A DNA stretch of 64,000 nt from Amia ocellicauda (taxonomy: Eukaryota; Chordata; Actinopteri; Amiiformes; Amiidae), in the NCBI RefSeq assembly GCF_036373705.1, contig NW_027102664.1, forward strand, positions 1 to 64,000, written 5' to 3'. The translations under genes and the position numbers were made by a program. Positions 1 through 9,580 of the stretch are shown here, piece after piece (the stretch's first letter is position 1; every line of letters starts with the position of its first letter). A model generated the notes under the pieces. The model made no database searches. It worked only from the letters and a program-made list of their open reading frames with translations, and had not been told where the DNA came from.

Positions 1-565
1 CATGACATCTTTTAAAATCCTCACAAGAACACCCCATCTGTATACATGGCTGGCTAGGGTTGTAAGTCATTGTGTTATAAGGGGGGGTCCACAGTGTCCT
101 GACAAACTCTGCCACTTTTTTATCATTTTGGCCTAAATCCTCACTGTACAAGGCCATAATATCGGGGTATGACCTTCCTTTAGATCTATGATATAAGAAA
201 AACACACAGTGCTGACCACAAGTGAAGGTCTGAAGACTTTGTACTTGACGACCGCTGTAAATGGTTTCTTGACAGTTGTTGAGCAGAAAGTTATTGATCT
301 TCCGAGGGAAAGGTCTGAAATCCGGGGGGTTTGCATAGGAATCAAAAAATTCACCACGGTGGTCCTCCCTTAGATAAATAGCCAGCCAATGTTCTCCGGG
401 CATATTTTTAGGGTGTGTGTTGATTATGTACATTGCAGGTAAATTCTTGATCTTAAATTTAGGCAGCTGATCGCAGGCGTAGACTCCTTGAAACAGTTTC
501 CGTGAGCCGGCCAGGGCATTCATGATGTGGTTGAGCTCTCTGGTGTTCATTTTAATAATAATCAT
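1..565 (-). CDS. Adenovirus-type cysteine protease (C-terminus cut by window edge)
   Basis: This is a maturation protease of the adenain-like (C5) type that Polintons share with adenoviruses; in viruses of this lineage it cleaves capsid precursors. Counting from the first ATG, the probable triad is His59 (in GEHW), Asp75 (in FFDSY) and Cys116 (in TCGQHC). The frame reads open to the window edge and about 7 nt, including the stop, are missing compared with copy 3. The first ATG (565) overlaps the capsid gene stop. A second ATG at 550 lies 1 nt after that stop (TAA-A-ATG) and may be the real start. Confidence 0.85.
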   Translation of the reverse strand, partial: MIIIKMNTRELNHIMNALAGSRKLFQGVYACDQLPKFKIKNLPAMYIINTHPKNMPGEHWLAIYLREDHRGEFFDSYANPPDFRPFPRKINNFLLNNCQETIYSGRQVQSLQTFTCGQHCVFFLYHRSKGRSYPDIMALYSEDLGQNDKKVAEFVRTLWTPPYNTMTYNPSQPCIQMGCSCEDFKRCH

Positions 566-1833
566 ACGGAACGTTTCTCCTCTGATTCACCTCAATAATG
601 TTGTCAAACACAGCATACACGACCATATTTACAGTGTGTGGTAGAGGCTGCTTGAAACGCATCTCCAAACGCATATTGCCCGTCATCATCAGTGAAATAT
701 GTTGTCCACACTCTTCGTCAGGGGTCAGGTTGAAACCGTACAGGGTGTAACCGCTGCAGTATTCCCGGCGATCGATCAGCAGAGTTTGATCCTTGAGATG
801 GCGACCCGTAGCCAGTACTAGACTGTAATATTCACGAACCGCATTGCCGTTTTCAAAGTCAGGTTGAAAAGGTCTGGATGGAACCTGCACACCATCGACG
901 TACAACGCTATAAATTCCGCGTTATAATGTTTAAAGTTAAAGGGGTTCTTGTTGTAAACCCCGGTAAATGCATCATTATCCACGAGACCTATAATAACCT
1001 GTTTTGGGAGCTGTCCTAGAAACAGATTTTCCTGGTTCATCACCCGTGTCCCTGCGGGGATACTGTGGACTTTCATATAGACTCTTTCGATCGGGTACTT
1101 GGCGTTTGCCGTCATTAACGCCTGCGCGTGTCCTAGTTTAACCGCCGGGGAGACGGACACTTTTTTCACAAACAGCGAGGCCGATAATATGGTCAGTTTA
1201 TATTGTTCAGTATCAGGGGTCATCAGACAAAAAGCACTTTTACTACGGATCATTTTAATTTTAATGTCTACCCCGTTGAGCATGAGTTTTTCTTGGAAAA
1301 ATATGTCTGCATGGATATGCCCCATTAGCTCAAAGGTCCTCCCTTCTGTTGAAGAGGCCGTTCTTTTTTGCAAACCCTTATTGAGTCCCTCTGGATCCTT
1401 GTCGTCCATAGCTTCCGGGATGTCTTTGACGAAAGGCTGAACTGTTTGCTTAGGGTCTCCTCATTATAATTAAGGATACACTCCATCATGGCTCTATAGG
1501 GGTAAGTATTGCTGCTTTGACTAATGAGCCGATCTCCCAGGGTCACATCCACCTGTGAAAATTGATGACCCCAGCGTTGGCCGTCTTCTCGACTGCATCG
1601 CCATCCTAATCAGTCACTTTACAGTTCATTAAAATAAATGTGTTATTCAAATCAATATAATCCTCGCCATTGCCAGCTATAAAAAACTCCAGAGGGGCCG
1701 TGTCTGAAATTGCAGAAAGAGGGGGAATCTCTACATATATGATCTTATCTATACTCGTTTGAGTGTATGGAACTGTAAACAGATCCAGTTCTGATTTGAC
1801 GCATTCTTCCGATAGACTGTGGACAAAAGACAT
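552..1833 (-). pseudogene. Major capsid protein (double jelly-roll family), broken
   Basis: This is the Polinton major capsid protein, related to the C. elegans F54H12.2-type transposon proteins. The N-terminal segment ELDLFTVPYTQTSI is the family signature. The intact length would be about 435 codons. In this copy the frame is broken by a TAG at 1606-1608, an 18-nt in-frame deletion near 1559 and a 7-nt deletion near 1430. The start lies 2 nt after the stop of the upstream basic-protein gene and the stop overlaps the protease start, so the capsid genes form one compact late cassette. Confidence 0.85.
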
Positions 1834-1835
1834 GT

Positions 1836-2324
1836 TTAAAAGATGTATCCTGAGGCTCTATTTTTCTTTCTTTGAGACTTTCTTTTTGCAGGTTTTTTCT
1901 TGTGCTGCTTCCTTCTCCGAGTGTTTCCACGATATGTTGGAGAATGAGAGATTCTTCGTTTTTTGTTAGCCACGGATCTTCGTCGCCCTGGTGGACACAT
2001 GCTGTTTCTTCTTTTACCCCCCCTCCTCGCCATTACCATGAGACCCGAACCCTCCTGATGCTCATGGCTAGCTGCCCGGTTCATAACATTGGTGAACACG
2101 TCACTAACAATATTTTTAGCCGCTGATTTCAAGTGGGGTCTGGCTATAGCAAAGCCTCTCTTAAGCAGGGGTACGGCCATTCTAAAGAGACCATGAAAGA
2201 GTCCTCCTAGACCGGCGCCATACATTGTGGGGGCTCCTACAAAACCGGGCAAGCCGTTCCCGGCTTGCATCTTGTAATAATCCACATAGGCGCTAGGATC
2301 TACATAACCCCTCGAGGTAGCCAT
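1836..2324 (-). CDS. Basic pVI/pX-like minor virion protein
   Basis: This is a 162-residue protein starting MATSRG; the frame upstream of that ATG lacks an ATG. A glycine-rich segment (GLGGLFHGLF) leads into an amphipathic helix (MAVPLLKRGFAIARPHLKSA). The C-terminal half is dense in Arg and Lys. That layout resembles adenovirus pVI/pX-like minor core and membrane-active proteins found in Polintons, and the function is inferred from layout and position between the two jelly-roll genes. This is the only copy in the window with the full frame; copies 1-3 carry a 1-nt deletion near their 5' end. Confidence 0.7.
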   Translation of the reverse strand: MATSRGYVDPSAYVDYYKMQAGNGLPGFVGAPTMYGAGLGGLFHGLFRMAVPLLKRGFAIARPHLKSAAKNIVSDVFTNVMNRAASHEHQEGSGLMVMARRGGKRRNSMCPPGRRRSVANKKRRISHSPTYRGNTRRRKQHKKKPAKRKSQRKKNRASGYIF

Positions 2325-2325
2325 T

Positions 2326-3058
2326 TTAATAATGTACAAACTGTTTCAGGGGTCGAAAATGTAGTTTGACAATAACTTTACTGAAGCGGAAGGGTACGTT
2401 GATATTCTGATCCGATTTTACTTCGATCGTGATGTTGTCAAATTGGGTCTTTGAGACTGGTACGTAGTGTGGCTTGTCATAAGTAATTGTGACCATGTCA
2501 TTGCTTTTACCTTTAATAAGTACATTTCTCAAAAGGGGGACATAACTATCCCCGACCCTCTGGTGGGTTATGATATCCGTATACACATAAAGAGTGTAAA
2601 AGCCGCCCCACCACTTCTGAGAACCTGCTCTCTGTGTCAGAATAGATCCCAAATATACGCCCCAGTTGGCCGCTGGTTTGAATGCTAATACCTGGTTTTG
2701 ACACCTTGTACACTCTGTTTTTAATAGGGTTGTAATATAGCTTGATGTTGGGGGTGCCTTCTGAGAACTGTTTATGCATCTCATCTAATATTTTATCCAC
2801 ATTGTCATAATAACCTCCTTGTATCGTGAATGTCCATTGACTCTTTTTAACATCATCAAAAATGGCGAAGGTGGCATCCTTATCTTGTAATACAGCCCAA
2901 GTGTAAGGATACTGTATTTCCGCCAACCCCACTTCCCACGACCCCCTTAGATCTATAGATTTTCCAAATTGTACCGTGTAACTGGATATTTCATTTTTAG
3001 GGTATATATCGAGAGAGGCGTTACTGGGTAGAGTCACGTAGAAGCCTCCTGATTCCAT
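2326..3058 (-). pseudogene. Minor capsid (penton-like) protein, frameshifted
   Basis: The N-terminus MESGGFYVTLPSNAS and the downstream VYTDIITHQRVGDSYVPLLR segment are typical of the Polinton minor (penton-type) jelly-roll capsid protein. The two parts lie in different frames, with the change around 2620-2690. The same disruption occurs in every copy, so it predates amplification. The stop lies 1 nt before the ATG of the basic-protein gene (TAA-A-ATG). Copy 0 keeps the C-terminal frame to its normal end. Confidence 0.75.
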
Positions 3059-3104
3059 CTTGAGTATCGAAAGTAATGCCCACAACACACCCGCGGGCAA
3101 GTTG

Positions 3105-4196
3105 TTATAAGGATTGAATATCGCAAACCTGTTGTTCCGGGACCCAACTATTGAACTTTTCAGGCCATCCAAGCCATTTCATCAACACATATTTTTTCCG
3201 GTTCTGGGTTTTTTCAGCTAATATCTTTTCAACTCTGTATACACTGTCTTTACCCACAATAATTTTTTGTAACTCGGCTTCGTAAAACGTTCCTTCTATA
3301 TCCTCCCCGTCATAGTCTTTTAACCGGTACACGGGTGGGTCTCTAGCCAACTGTTCGGTAACTGTAAAATATTCGTCAGAAAATGTTTCTTCATAACCTT
3401 TGGCAAAAGTACTCCTTAGCTTTGAAACGCGAACCACATCACCGATGTTGAACTTATAAGTAGTTTTTCCCTTCTTAATAAATGGTCCGTATAATTTTTT
3501 ATAGACCTTAAAAGAATTACTTTGATCAACATCTATAGGCTTCATTTTAATACTGGTGTGATACCCTTGGTTGTAAGCATCGATAAAATCCTGAACTTTA
3601 TCAAAATACTTGAACGTGTTGACCGCTGTAAAATATCTCCACATTTTGGTCTTTATGGTGCGGTTAAACCTCTCCACTACCGATGCCCTAAGCTCATTAC
3701 CGGTGGTGAAATGATGTATTTTGTGTCTCTTCAGTAGATTCTGAAATTCTCTGTTGAGAAACTCTTTTCCTTTATCAGTCTGCAGTTTTTTAGGACATCG
3801 ACCCTGGGACAATATATCCTCAAAGGCCCTTGTCACCGCCCGACCTGTTTTATTATGTAGAATGCGAGCCCAGGCATATTTTGATAACACATCGATACAC
3901 ATCAACATCAATTTGTGACCATTGTTATGTTTTGATAAATTTGACATATCGACTAGATCCATTTGCCATTGTGAGTCTATGTCAGTTGCATATACGCGGT
4001 TTCTTTTAAAGTTAATCCTGAGAGGTTTATGTAAGGTATAGGCGTCTTGTTCCCGTAACCATTCTGAAACAACCACATCATTAACCTTCACTCCGGCCTC
4101 AGCGAGTCCTCTTTGAAAACCCTTCTTACCCGCCAAACCCCCAATCTTGGCTGGGTTGTAGTATAGTTCCTGCATTTGGGGAGCTTGCCGAGTCAT
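3105..4196 (-). CDS. Retroviral-type integrase with C-terminal chromodomain
   Basis: This 363-residue DDE integrase would insert the linear element and make 6-bp target duplications. The ATG chosen is MTRQAPQM at 4196; the open frame further upstream has no ATG. The rve core carries Asp80 (in WQMD), Asp141 (in QTDKGKEF) and Glu175 (in VVERFNR). Residues about 318-357 form a chromodomain with aromatic positions in VYRVEKIL, MKWLGW and NSWVPE, expected to bind methylated histone tails. A TATA box lies just upstream. The frame is intact here; copy 3 is open with a small in-frame deletion, and copies 1 and 2 carry three stops. Confidence 0.93.
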   Translation of the reverse strand: MTRQAPQMQELYYNPAKIGGLAGKKGFQRGLAEAGVKVNDVVVSEWLREQDAYTLHKPLRINFKRNRVYATDIDSQWQMDLVDMSNLSKHNNGHKLMLMCIDVLSKYAWARILHNKTGRAVTRAFEDILSQGRCPKKLQTDKGKEFLNREFQNLLKRHKIHHFTTGNELRASVVERFNRTIKTKMWRYFTAVNTFKYFDKVQDFIDAYNQGYHTSIKMKPIDVDQSNSFKVYKKLYGPFIKKGKTTYKFNIGDVVRVSKLRSTFAKGYEETFSDEYFTVTEQLARDPPVYRLKDYDGEDIEGTFYEAELQKIIVGKDSVYRVEKILAEKTQNRKKYVLMKWLGWPEKFNSWVPEQQVCDIQSL

Positions 4197-4234
4197 TCTG
4201 TCAAATAACCACACAGACCCACACTATGCGCAAA

Positions 4235-4257
4235 GTTTTTATACAAGGTTTTTTATT
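4235..4257 (-). promoter_or_regulatory. TATA box for integrase/late genes plus upstream poly(A) signal
   Basis: On the minus strand TATAAAAAC (4243-4235) lies about 40 nt before the integrase ATG. An AATAAA (4257-4252) sits directly upstream of it and could end transcripts of the 282-residue and BH1-like genes. The arrangement is identical in all four complete right arms. The function is inferred from position and motif. Confidence 0.6.
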
Positions 4258-4368
4258 CAACTTCAGGAGAGCAGATACCCCTTTTAAGACATTTGAGAAA
4301 AGTATAACATACACAACAATTTTTTCTACGGTCCAGACAAAATGAAATCAGATGATTGGTTACTTGAT

Positions 4369-4761
4369 CTATATCAACAAATATACCTGTTTCTTTATCT
4401 TGTAGGCACACACCTCAGTTACATATGTAAATAAAACAACATTATGACCTATTTTAAAATTAAACAGAGGTGTATTAAACAGGCTCAGTAAAAGGTCATA
4501 CAGATGTTGATGAAATGGCCTAATATCATTCTTGGCCCCCTTGAGCCCTTCATCCCAGTGTTCGTACCCCCCGGTCTTTGTTACAGCAGCCATTCACTTT
4601 TCCAGGTTTGAAAGTTGATCCTCATCGATGGTTAAATCTGTAGAGAAAAGGCTCGCGTTGGCTACTTTTCTGTCAAGCACATGGTGTAATAGCGCTCTCA
4701 GGTTAGCTGCAGAGTGTTGATGACAGAACCAGTTGCAGAAGCAGTCCAGAACATTCCCCAT
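4369..4761 (-). pseudogene. BH1-like (possible Bcl-2 family) small ORF, nonsense mutation
   Basis: This is the same gene as the intact ORF of copy 1 at 24495-24887. Here a TTA codon has become TGA (4594-4596), cutting the frame after about 55 codons. The C-terminal segment with KIGHIVVLFTYVTEVC resembles a Bcl-2 BH1 region (pattern xxGxIVxxFxxxxxxC). Past the ORF's own stop a second minus-strand frame is open to 4253, and a CAG/GTATAT donor-like site lies at 4387/4386, so splicing or an old frameshift is possible. Confidence 0.5.
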
Positions 4762-4773
4762 GTTCAAAGTCCC

Positions 4774-5622
4774 TTAGTTCAGGTCAGAGTCTGAATCAGT
4801 GGCGTAGATGTCGAATTCTTCGTCGCTGCCCCCAGCTTTAACTTCTTTACGGAAGAAATAAGCTTTTAGCTTGCCAGCGGTTTTTCTACTCGGCTCATCC
4901 AGGTCATTGAGCAGCTGCCCAAGTTTCTCTATTATAAACGGCTCCTTTTTCAGCTCCAGCAAAATCTCATCTATGATTTTCTGGACTTGTCCCACAGTGA
5001 CATGTATGTGGGAGTAAGAGAGCGCCTTGATTAGTGCCGGTTTCAGCCACGGTTTGTTCAGTCTTCTGTAAAACACGTTGAAATAGAACAGGAAATAGTA
5101 ACGGTCTGGTTCAAACAAACAACTGTGTCTCAACTGACTGGGGTGATTCACTTCACACCCCCGACAGACTTCTTTCAGAGCTCGGTCGATGAGAGCACTC
5201 AGAATATACACCAGGGTGCTTTTAACCACTCTGCTTACTTGGTCACATACCCCGGGCATAAATCCTGCGTCTTCATCACGCCCCCGGGACAGTCCGATGC
5301 TCATTGGGTCGCCTGGTGGTTTGTGGGGTGTTTCTCCATCCATTGGACTGACCCCCTCCTGAGACGCACAGACGGTAGACAGTTCGGCAAAATCGAGGCC
5401 CTCCATGAGCTCCAGAGGCTGGGGATCCCCGAGACTCATTTGGACATCCATCGCACCGCATGTTGTTTCGTCCTGAGGGACCGGGGTCTGAGGTCTTGGA
5501 GAGTAACCACAGTCAAAGGGTTCCAGAGTGTATACAAAATCTGGGGAATAGAACCAGGGGTGATCCCGGGTTTGAAGAGGCCTGTAGAGCCTGTCGACGT
5601 CCGCAGCTTTCGGGTAAGACAT
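4774..5622 (-). CDS. 282-residue protein with Cys/His motif, unknown function
   Basis: I do not recognise the family with certainty. The first ATG is MSYPKAAD. The N-terminal half is low-complexity, acidic and proline-rich. The middle carries CRGCEVNHPSQLRHSC, a compact Cys/His set that could bind zinc. A helical, hydrophobic stretch (YYFLFYFNVFYRRL) follows and the C-terminus is acidic with SDSD repeats that resemble casein kinase 2 sites. A CRE/ATF site and a TATA-like GATAAAAGG lie just upstream. The location near the TIR suggests an early regulatory gene, which is an inference. The frame is also intact in copies 1 and 2. Confidence 0.75.
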   Translation of the reverse strand: MSYPKAADVDRLYRPLQTRDHPWFYSPDFVYTLEPFDCGYSPRPQTPVPQDETTCGAMDVQMSLGDPQPLELMEGLDFAELSTVCASQEGVSPMDGETPHKPPGDPMSIGLSRGRDEDAGFMPGVCDQVSRVVKSTLVYILSALIDRALKEVCRGCEVNHPSQLRHSCLFEPDRYYFLFYFNVFYRRLNKPWLKPALIKALSYSHIHVTVGQVQKIIDEILLELKKEPFIIEKLGQLLNDLDEPSRKTAGKLKAYFFRKEVKAGGSDEEFDIYATDSDSDLN

Positions 5623-5657
5623 TCTCTTTAATTTTAAACCATGAATGAATTGTTGCA

Positions 5658-5685
5658 CCTTTTATCCTATCTCTTCACTACGTCA
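5658..5685 (-). promoter_or_regulatory. CRE/ATF site and TATA-like box before the 282-residue gene
   Basis: TACGTCA (5679-5685, read TGACGTA on the minus strand) lies about 15 nt upstream of GGATAAAAGG. Both are 35-65 nt before the ATG. The pair is kept in copies 1-3. Confidence 0.55.
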
Positions 5686-5700
5686 CGACACACCGCCCTC

Positions 5701-6130
5701 TTAGAAGAGAGTAGCCCCTGAGCCGTCAGACCCCCCTCCAAAACCCCACACGTCGTCTGTCGTAGTTCTGCAAGCTTTCCCATTCACACCTTTCAAAACC
5801 CTGAGTCGGAGACTCCATTTCGCATTCTCTTGGACCCTCTTGCAAGCCTTCTAGAGTCTTATCCACAAGCCCCAGATCTCTCCAGGCCATCACCTTCAAC
5901 CAGTCCTCATAAGAGTATTCAATTACCGTCTCAAAAGGTTCCAACGTACCCTCCTTCTCTCCCAAAGCAAGAAGCTCCACTCCAACATAGCTGGGATCCC
6001 TTTTAAAGCGGTAACCCCGTCGAGCCCCCCAGAACAACACCCAGGAGCGTTCAATCTTCAAATTGGTGAGTACAGGAACCCTTGCCCGGGATTGTTTCTT
6101 GCGGGGTTTCATGTTGATGTCGCTGGACAT
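5701..6130 (-). pseudogene. TIR-proximal 236-residue gene, internal 281-bp deletion
   Basis: The N-terminal ~125 codons match the intact gene of copy 3 (57656-58366). A deletion equivalent to copy-3 positions 57716-57996 then joins GTCTGT to CGTAGTTC near 5761. The deletion is not a multiple of three, so the C-terminal acidic tail is out of frame. Confidence 0.8.
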
Positions 6131-6248
6131 GTTGAAGAAGCGGGATGTTTCAGAAGCTGAGAATTAAAGAGGTATTGCCTAAAAGAAGCGCGGGTTCTTA
6201 AATAGAGAGGAGAGTTTCGGGGCGTTGCCTTCAGAGGGGTGGGGGTAT

Positions 6249-6433
6249 TTATGGGTGGCCTTGTTGTTCAGGGTTTTATGGGTGCACACTTTCTGACGGA
6301 TATGACGTAGGAATAATTAAGGAAATAACTCTACCTAAAATCACGCCCCCCAATTATGACGTAGGAATATTAATAAGCTTAGGGCATACGTCATAACAAA
6401 ATAGGCCGCGCCCAAAAAACCCTACTATCTACT
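6249..6433 (-). repeat. Right terminal inverted repeat of copy 0 (185 bp)
   Basis: This is the reverse complement of the left TIRs at 10565, 26317 and 43037 with few mismatches. It ends ...CCCTACTATCTACT, matching the AG...CT terminal rule of Polintons. It contains three TGACGTA/TACGTCA sites. Confidence 0.93.
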
Positions 6434-6439
6434 CTTATG
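6434..6439. repeat. Target site duplication CTTATG (right side of copy 0)
   Basis: CTTATG follows the right TIR and is the same hexamer that precedes the left TIRs at 10559, 26311 and 43031. Six-base duplications are characteristic of Polintons. Confidence 0.85.
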
Positions 6440-6749
6440 TAGTTGAAGGCGCAGTATAGCTCTCATAGTCTGGTGGTGACGGAAGACCACCAGCCGTTTG
6501 AACAAGCCATTCAGCATCACCTTGTTGGGTTAAGTGCAGGCACTGTCAGAGCGCAGGGCGTCCTGCCTTTGAAAGAGTTTCCGAAGTGTCCTGATGTGCC
6601 CTTTAGCAATGCCAAACAGGTCTGTGAAAATGGCATCCTTTCGCGGCACTTCAGACGCCATCTCACAGTCTAGCCGACCTGAAACGCCTGAGCCCGTTTT
6701 ACCAGCAGGTTCCAACGGTAACCGTTTGAAGCAAGAGGCGGCGTTGTCA

Positions 6750-6822
6750 GTTTCTGTAGTGTAGCGGTTATCACATTTGCCTAACGCGCGAAAGGTCCCC
6801 GGTTCGAAACCGGGCGGAAACA
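6750..6822 (+). tRNA. tRNA-Val (anticodon AAC)
   Basis: Seventy-three bases with acceptor GTTTCTG/CGGAAAC (one G-U pair), anticodon loop CTAACGC with AAC, and T arm CCCGG-TTCGAAA-CCGGG. A TTTT terminator follows about 15 nt downstream. It looks functional. Confidence 0.85.
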
Positions 6823-6985
6823 GCCTGCTTTGGGCCGGCCCTTTTCGTCCTGCTTGCCCTCGTGGTTCCCTGCAGGCGGTGGGTGGCTTTTCTTCATTGG
6901 AGTGCCCGAAATCGGTGCTCTCAGAGCGTCCGTCCGTCGACAGGTTGAAATTGTAAACGCTGGTGTAGCCACTTTTAATTAAAAT

Positions 6986-7042
6986 CTGATGATGATGATG
7001 ATGATGTTGTTGTTGTTGTTCTTGTTGTTCTTGTTGTCGTCG
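6986..7042 (+). repeat. GAT/GTT microsatellite
   Basis: Runs of GAT then GTT/CTT triplets form part of the AAC spacer. This is the source of long Thr/Ser-like false ORFs on the minus strand. Confidence 0.9.
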
Positions 7043-7389
7043 TAGTCGCCGTCATTATTATTGTTAAAGTAAAGCAGTAGTTAGATTTGTTGCTACCGTA
7101 AGGTGTAGAAGGCACAATAGCTCTGATAGTCTGGTGGTGAAGGAAGACCACCAGACGTTTGAACAAGCCATTCAGCATCACCTTGTTGGGCTAAGTGCAG
7201 GCACTGTCAGAGCGCAGGGCGTCCTGCCTTTGAAAGAGTTTCCAAAGTGTCCTGATGTGCCCTTTAGCAATGCAAAATAGGTCAGTGAAAATAGAAACCT
7301 TTATCTCACAGGCTGGCCCACGGGAAACGCCTGTGCGTGTTTTATCAGCCTGCTTCGATGGGAGCCATTCGAAACGCCAGGACGGGTCG

Positions 7390-7462
7390 TTTTCCGTAGT
7401 GTAGTGGCTATCACGTTTGCCTCACACGCGAAAAGTCCCCGGTTCGAAACCGGGCGGAATCA
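7390..7462 (+). tRNA. tRNA-Val (CAC), degenerate acceptor stem
   Basis: The body matches tRNA-Val(CAC), but the acceptor ends are TTTTCCG and CGGAATC. The first two base pairs are therefore lost. Probably a tRNA pseudogene. Confidence 0.7.
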
Positions 7463-7925
7463 ACCTGCGGTGCACTCGTGCCAGTGCCATGTTACCCGTC
7501 GCCATCTCTCTGCCCCAAGGCCGGCCGTCGTTTTCTCTTCCTCGGAGTGGCAAGAAATCCTGACCTTGAGAACAAACGGTCGCAGAAGGGTAGCTTTGCG
7601 AGGCGCTGGAACTCACACTTTTAAAATCGATACATGTTGTAGCTGTTACAATACGACCGTAGCAGGATCAGCGACATTGCTGTTACTCTTATGTAGTCGA
7701 AGGCGCAGTATAGCTCTGATAGTCTGGTGGTGACGGAGGACCTCCAGCCGTTTGAACAAGCCATTCAGCATCACCTTGTTGGGCTAAGTGCAGGCACTGT
7801 CAGAGCGCAGGGCGACCTGCCTTTGATAGAGTTTCCTAAGTGTCCCGAAATCGGTGCACTCAGAGCGTCCGTCCGTCGACAGGTTGAAATTGTAAACGCT
7901 GGTGTAGCCACTTTTAATTAAAATA

Positions 7926-7990
7926 TGATGATGATGTTGTTGTTCTTGTTCTTGTTGTTGTTGTTGTTCTTGTTTTTCTTGTTGTCGTCG
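7926..7990 (+). repeat. GAT/GTT microsatellite
   Basis: GATGATGATG followed by GTT/CTT triplets, in the AAC-type spacer. The tRNA gene expected upstream of it is missing here, so this unit carries an internal deletion. Confidence 0.85.
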
Positions 7991-8396
7991 TGGTCGCCGT
8001 CATTATTATTGTTAAAGTAAAGCAGTAGTTAGATTTGTTGCTACCGTCAGGTGTAGAAGGTACAATAGCTCAGTGATTGTCTGATGGTGGCACAAGACGA
8101 GCAGCAGCTGTTTGAACAAGCCATTGAGCATCACCTTGTTGGGGTAAGTGTAAGTCTTGTCATAGCTCAGGGCGTTCTTCCTTTGAAAGAGTTTCCAAAG
8201 TGTCCTGATGTGCCCTTGAGCAATGCAAAATAGGTCAGTGAAAATAGAAACCTTTATCTCACAGGCTGGCCCACGGGAAACCCCTGTGCGCGTTTTACCA
8301 GCCGGCTTCGATGGGAGCCATTCGAAACGCCAGGACGGGTCGGTTTTACCAGCAGTCTCCAACGGTAACCGTTCTAAGCAAGAGGTGACGGTGTCA

Positions 8397-8469
8397 GTTT
8401 CCGAAGTGTAGCGGTTATCATGTTCGCCTAACGCACGAAAGGTCCCCGGTTTGAAACCGGGCGGAAACA
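8397..8469 (+). tRNA. tRNA-Val (AAC), diverged
   Basis: AAC anticodon, with a mismatch at the base of the anticodon stem (TTCGC against ACGAA) and a T loop changed to TTTGAAA. The acceptor stem is intact. Function is doubtful. Confidence 0.7.
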
Positions 8470-8631
8470 GCCTGCTGTGGGCCGGCCCTTTTCGTCCTGC
8501 TTGCCCTCGTGGTTCCCCGGAGGCGGTAGGTGGCTTTTCTTCATTGGAGTGCCCGAAATTGGTGCACTCAGAGCGTCCGTCAATCGACAGGTTGAAATTG
8601 TAAATGCTGGTGTAGTCACTTTTAATTAAAA

Positions 8632-8680
8632 TCTGATGATGATGTTATTGTTGTTGTTGTTGTTGTTCTTGTTGTCGTCG
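8632..8680 (+). repeat. GAT/GTT microsatellite
   Basis: GAT triplets followed by GTT triplets downstream of the preceding AAC tRNA. Confidence 0.85.
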
Positions 8681-9014
8681 TGGTCGCCGTCATTATTATT
8701 GTTAAAGTAAAGCTACCGTAAGGTGTAGAAGGCACAATAGCTCTGTGATTGTCTGATGGTGGCACAAGACAAGCAGCAGCTGTTTGAACAAGCCATTGAG
8801 CATCACCTTGTTGGGGTAAGTGTAAGTCTTGTCATAGCTCAGGGCGTTCTTCCTTTGAAAGAGTTTCCAAAGTGTCCTGATGTGCCCTTGAGCAATGCAA
8901 AATAGGTCAGTGAAAATAGAAACCTTTATCTCACAGGCTGGCCCACGGGAAACGCCTGTGTGCGTTTTACCAGCCGGCTTCGATAGGAGTTATTCGAAAC
9001 ACCAGGACGGGTCG

Positions 9015-9087
9015 GTTTCCGTAGTGTAGTGGCTATCACGTTTGCCTCACACGCGAAAGGTCCCCGGTTCGAAACCGGGCGGAAACA
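9015..9087 (+). tRNA. tRNA-Val (anticodon CAC)
   Basis: Acceptor GTTTCCG/CGGAAAC, anticodon loop CTCACAC, canonical T arm. It is nearly the vertebrate consensus and looks functional. Confidence 0.9.
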
Positions 9088-9519
9088 ACCCGTCCCCCAT
9101 CTCTCTGCCCCAAGGGTGGCTGTCGTTTTCTCTTCCTCGGAGTGGCAAGAAATCCTGACCTTGAGAACAAACGATGTAAGAAGGGTAGCTTTGCGAGGCG
9201 CTGGAACTGACACTTTTAAAATCGATACATGTTGTTGCTGTTACAATACGACCGTAGCAGGATCGGCGACATTGCTGTTACTCTTATGTAGTTGAAGGCG
9301 CAAAATAGCTCTGATAGTCTGGTGGTGACGGAAGACCACCAGCCGTTTGAACAAGCCATTCAGCATCACCTTGTTGGGCTAAGTGCAGGCACTGTCTGAT
9401 CGCAGGGCGTCCTGCCTTTGAAAGAGTTTCCGAAGTATCCCGAAATCGGTGCACTCAGAGCGTCCGTCCGTCGACAGGATGAAATTGTAAACGCTGGTGT
9501 AGCCACTTTTAATTAAAAT

Positions 9520-9541
9520 CTGATGATGATGATGATGATGA

Positions 9542-9572
<31 letters not shown>

Positions 9573-9580
9573 CTTGTTGT
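9520..9580 (+). repeat. GAT/GTT microsatellite
   Basis: About eight GAT units then nine or more GTT units. The unit lacks its own tRNA. Confidence 0.85.

Larger units (their letters stand above)
1..6433 (-). mobile_element. Maverick/Polinton copy 0, right arm only
   Basis: This is the right arm of a Maverick/Polinton element, cut by the window start. Going inward from its right TIR it carries, all on the minus strand, the 236- and 282-residue genes, the BH1-like ORF, chromodomain integrase, minor capsid, pVI/pX-like, major capsid and protease genes. It ends in ...TATCTACT followed by CTTATG, the same target duplication that flanks copy 3. The gene set (integrase, protease, capsid genes) and the AG...CT termini are diagnostic of Polintons. 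Confidence 0.93.

Noticed and set aside
1099-1440. Plus-strand ORF opposite the capsid gene
   Set aside because: It is an antisense shadow of the capsid frame.
4774-5622. An LxCxE (Rb-binding) motif in the early-type proteins
   Set aside because: I looked in the 282- and 236-residue proteins and found no exact LxCxE; nearby strings such as FERCEWE do not fit.
5125-5631. 168-codon plus-strand ORF opposite the 282-residue gene, repeated in copies 1 and 2
   Set aside because: It is antisense to a well-supported gene and has no start context or recognisable domain. Its repetition follows from the duplicated gene.
6443-6673. ORFs of 60-110 codons in the tRNA spacers, including those containing EDHQPFEQAIQHHLVG-like peptides
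   Set aside because: They recur only because the spacer repeats. Frames shift between units and carry stops and tRNA sequence inside, and no family is recognisable.
6975-7181. Thr/Ser-rich minus-strand ORFs
   Set aside because: They are translations of the GAT/GTT microsatellites.
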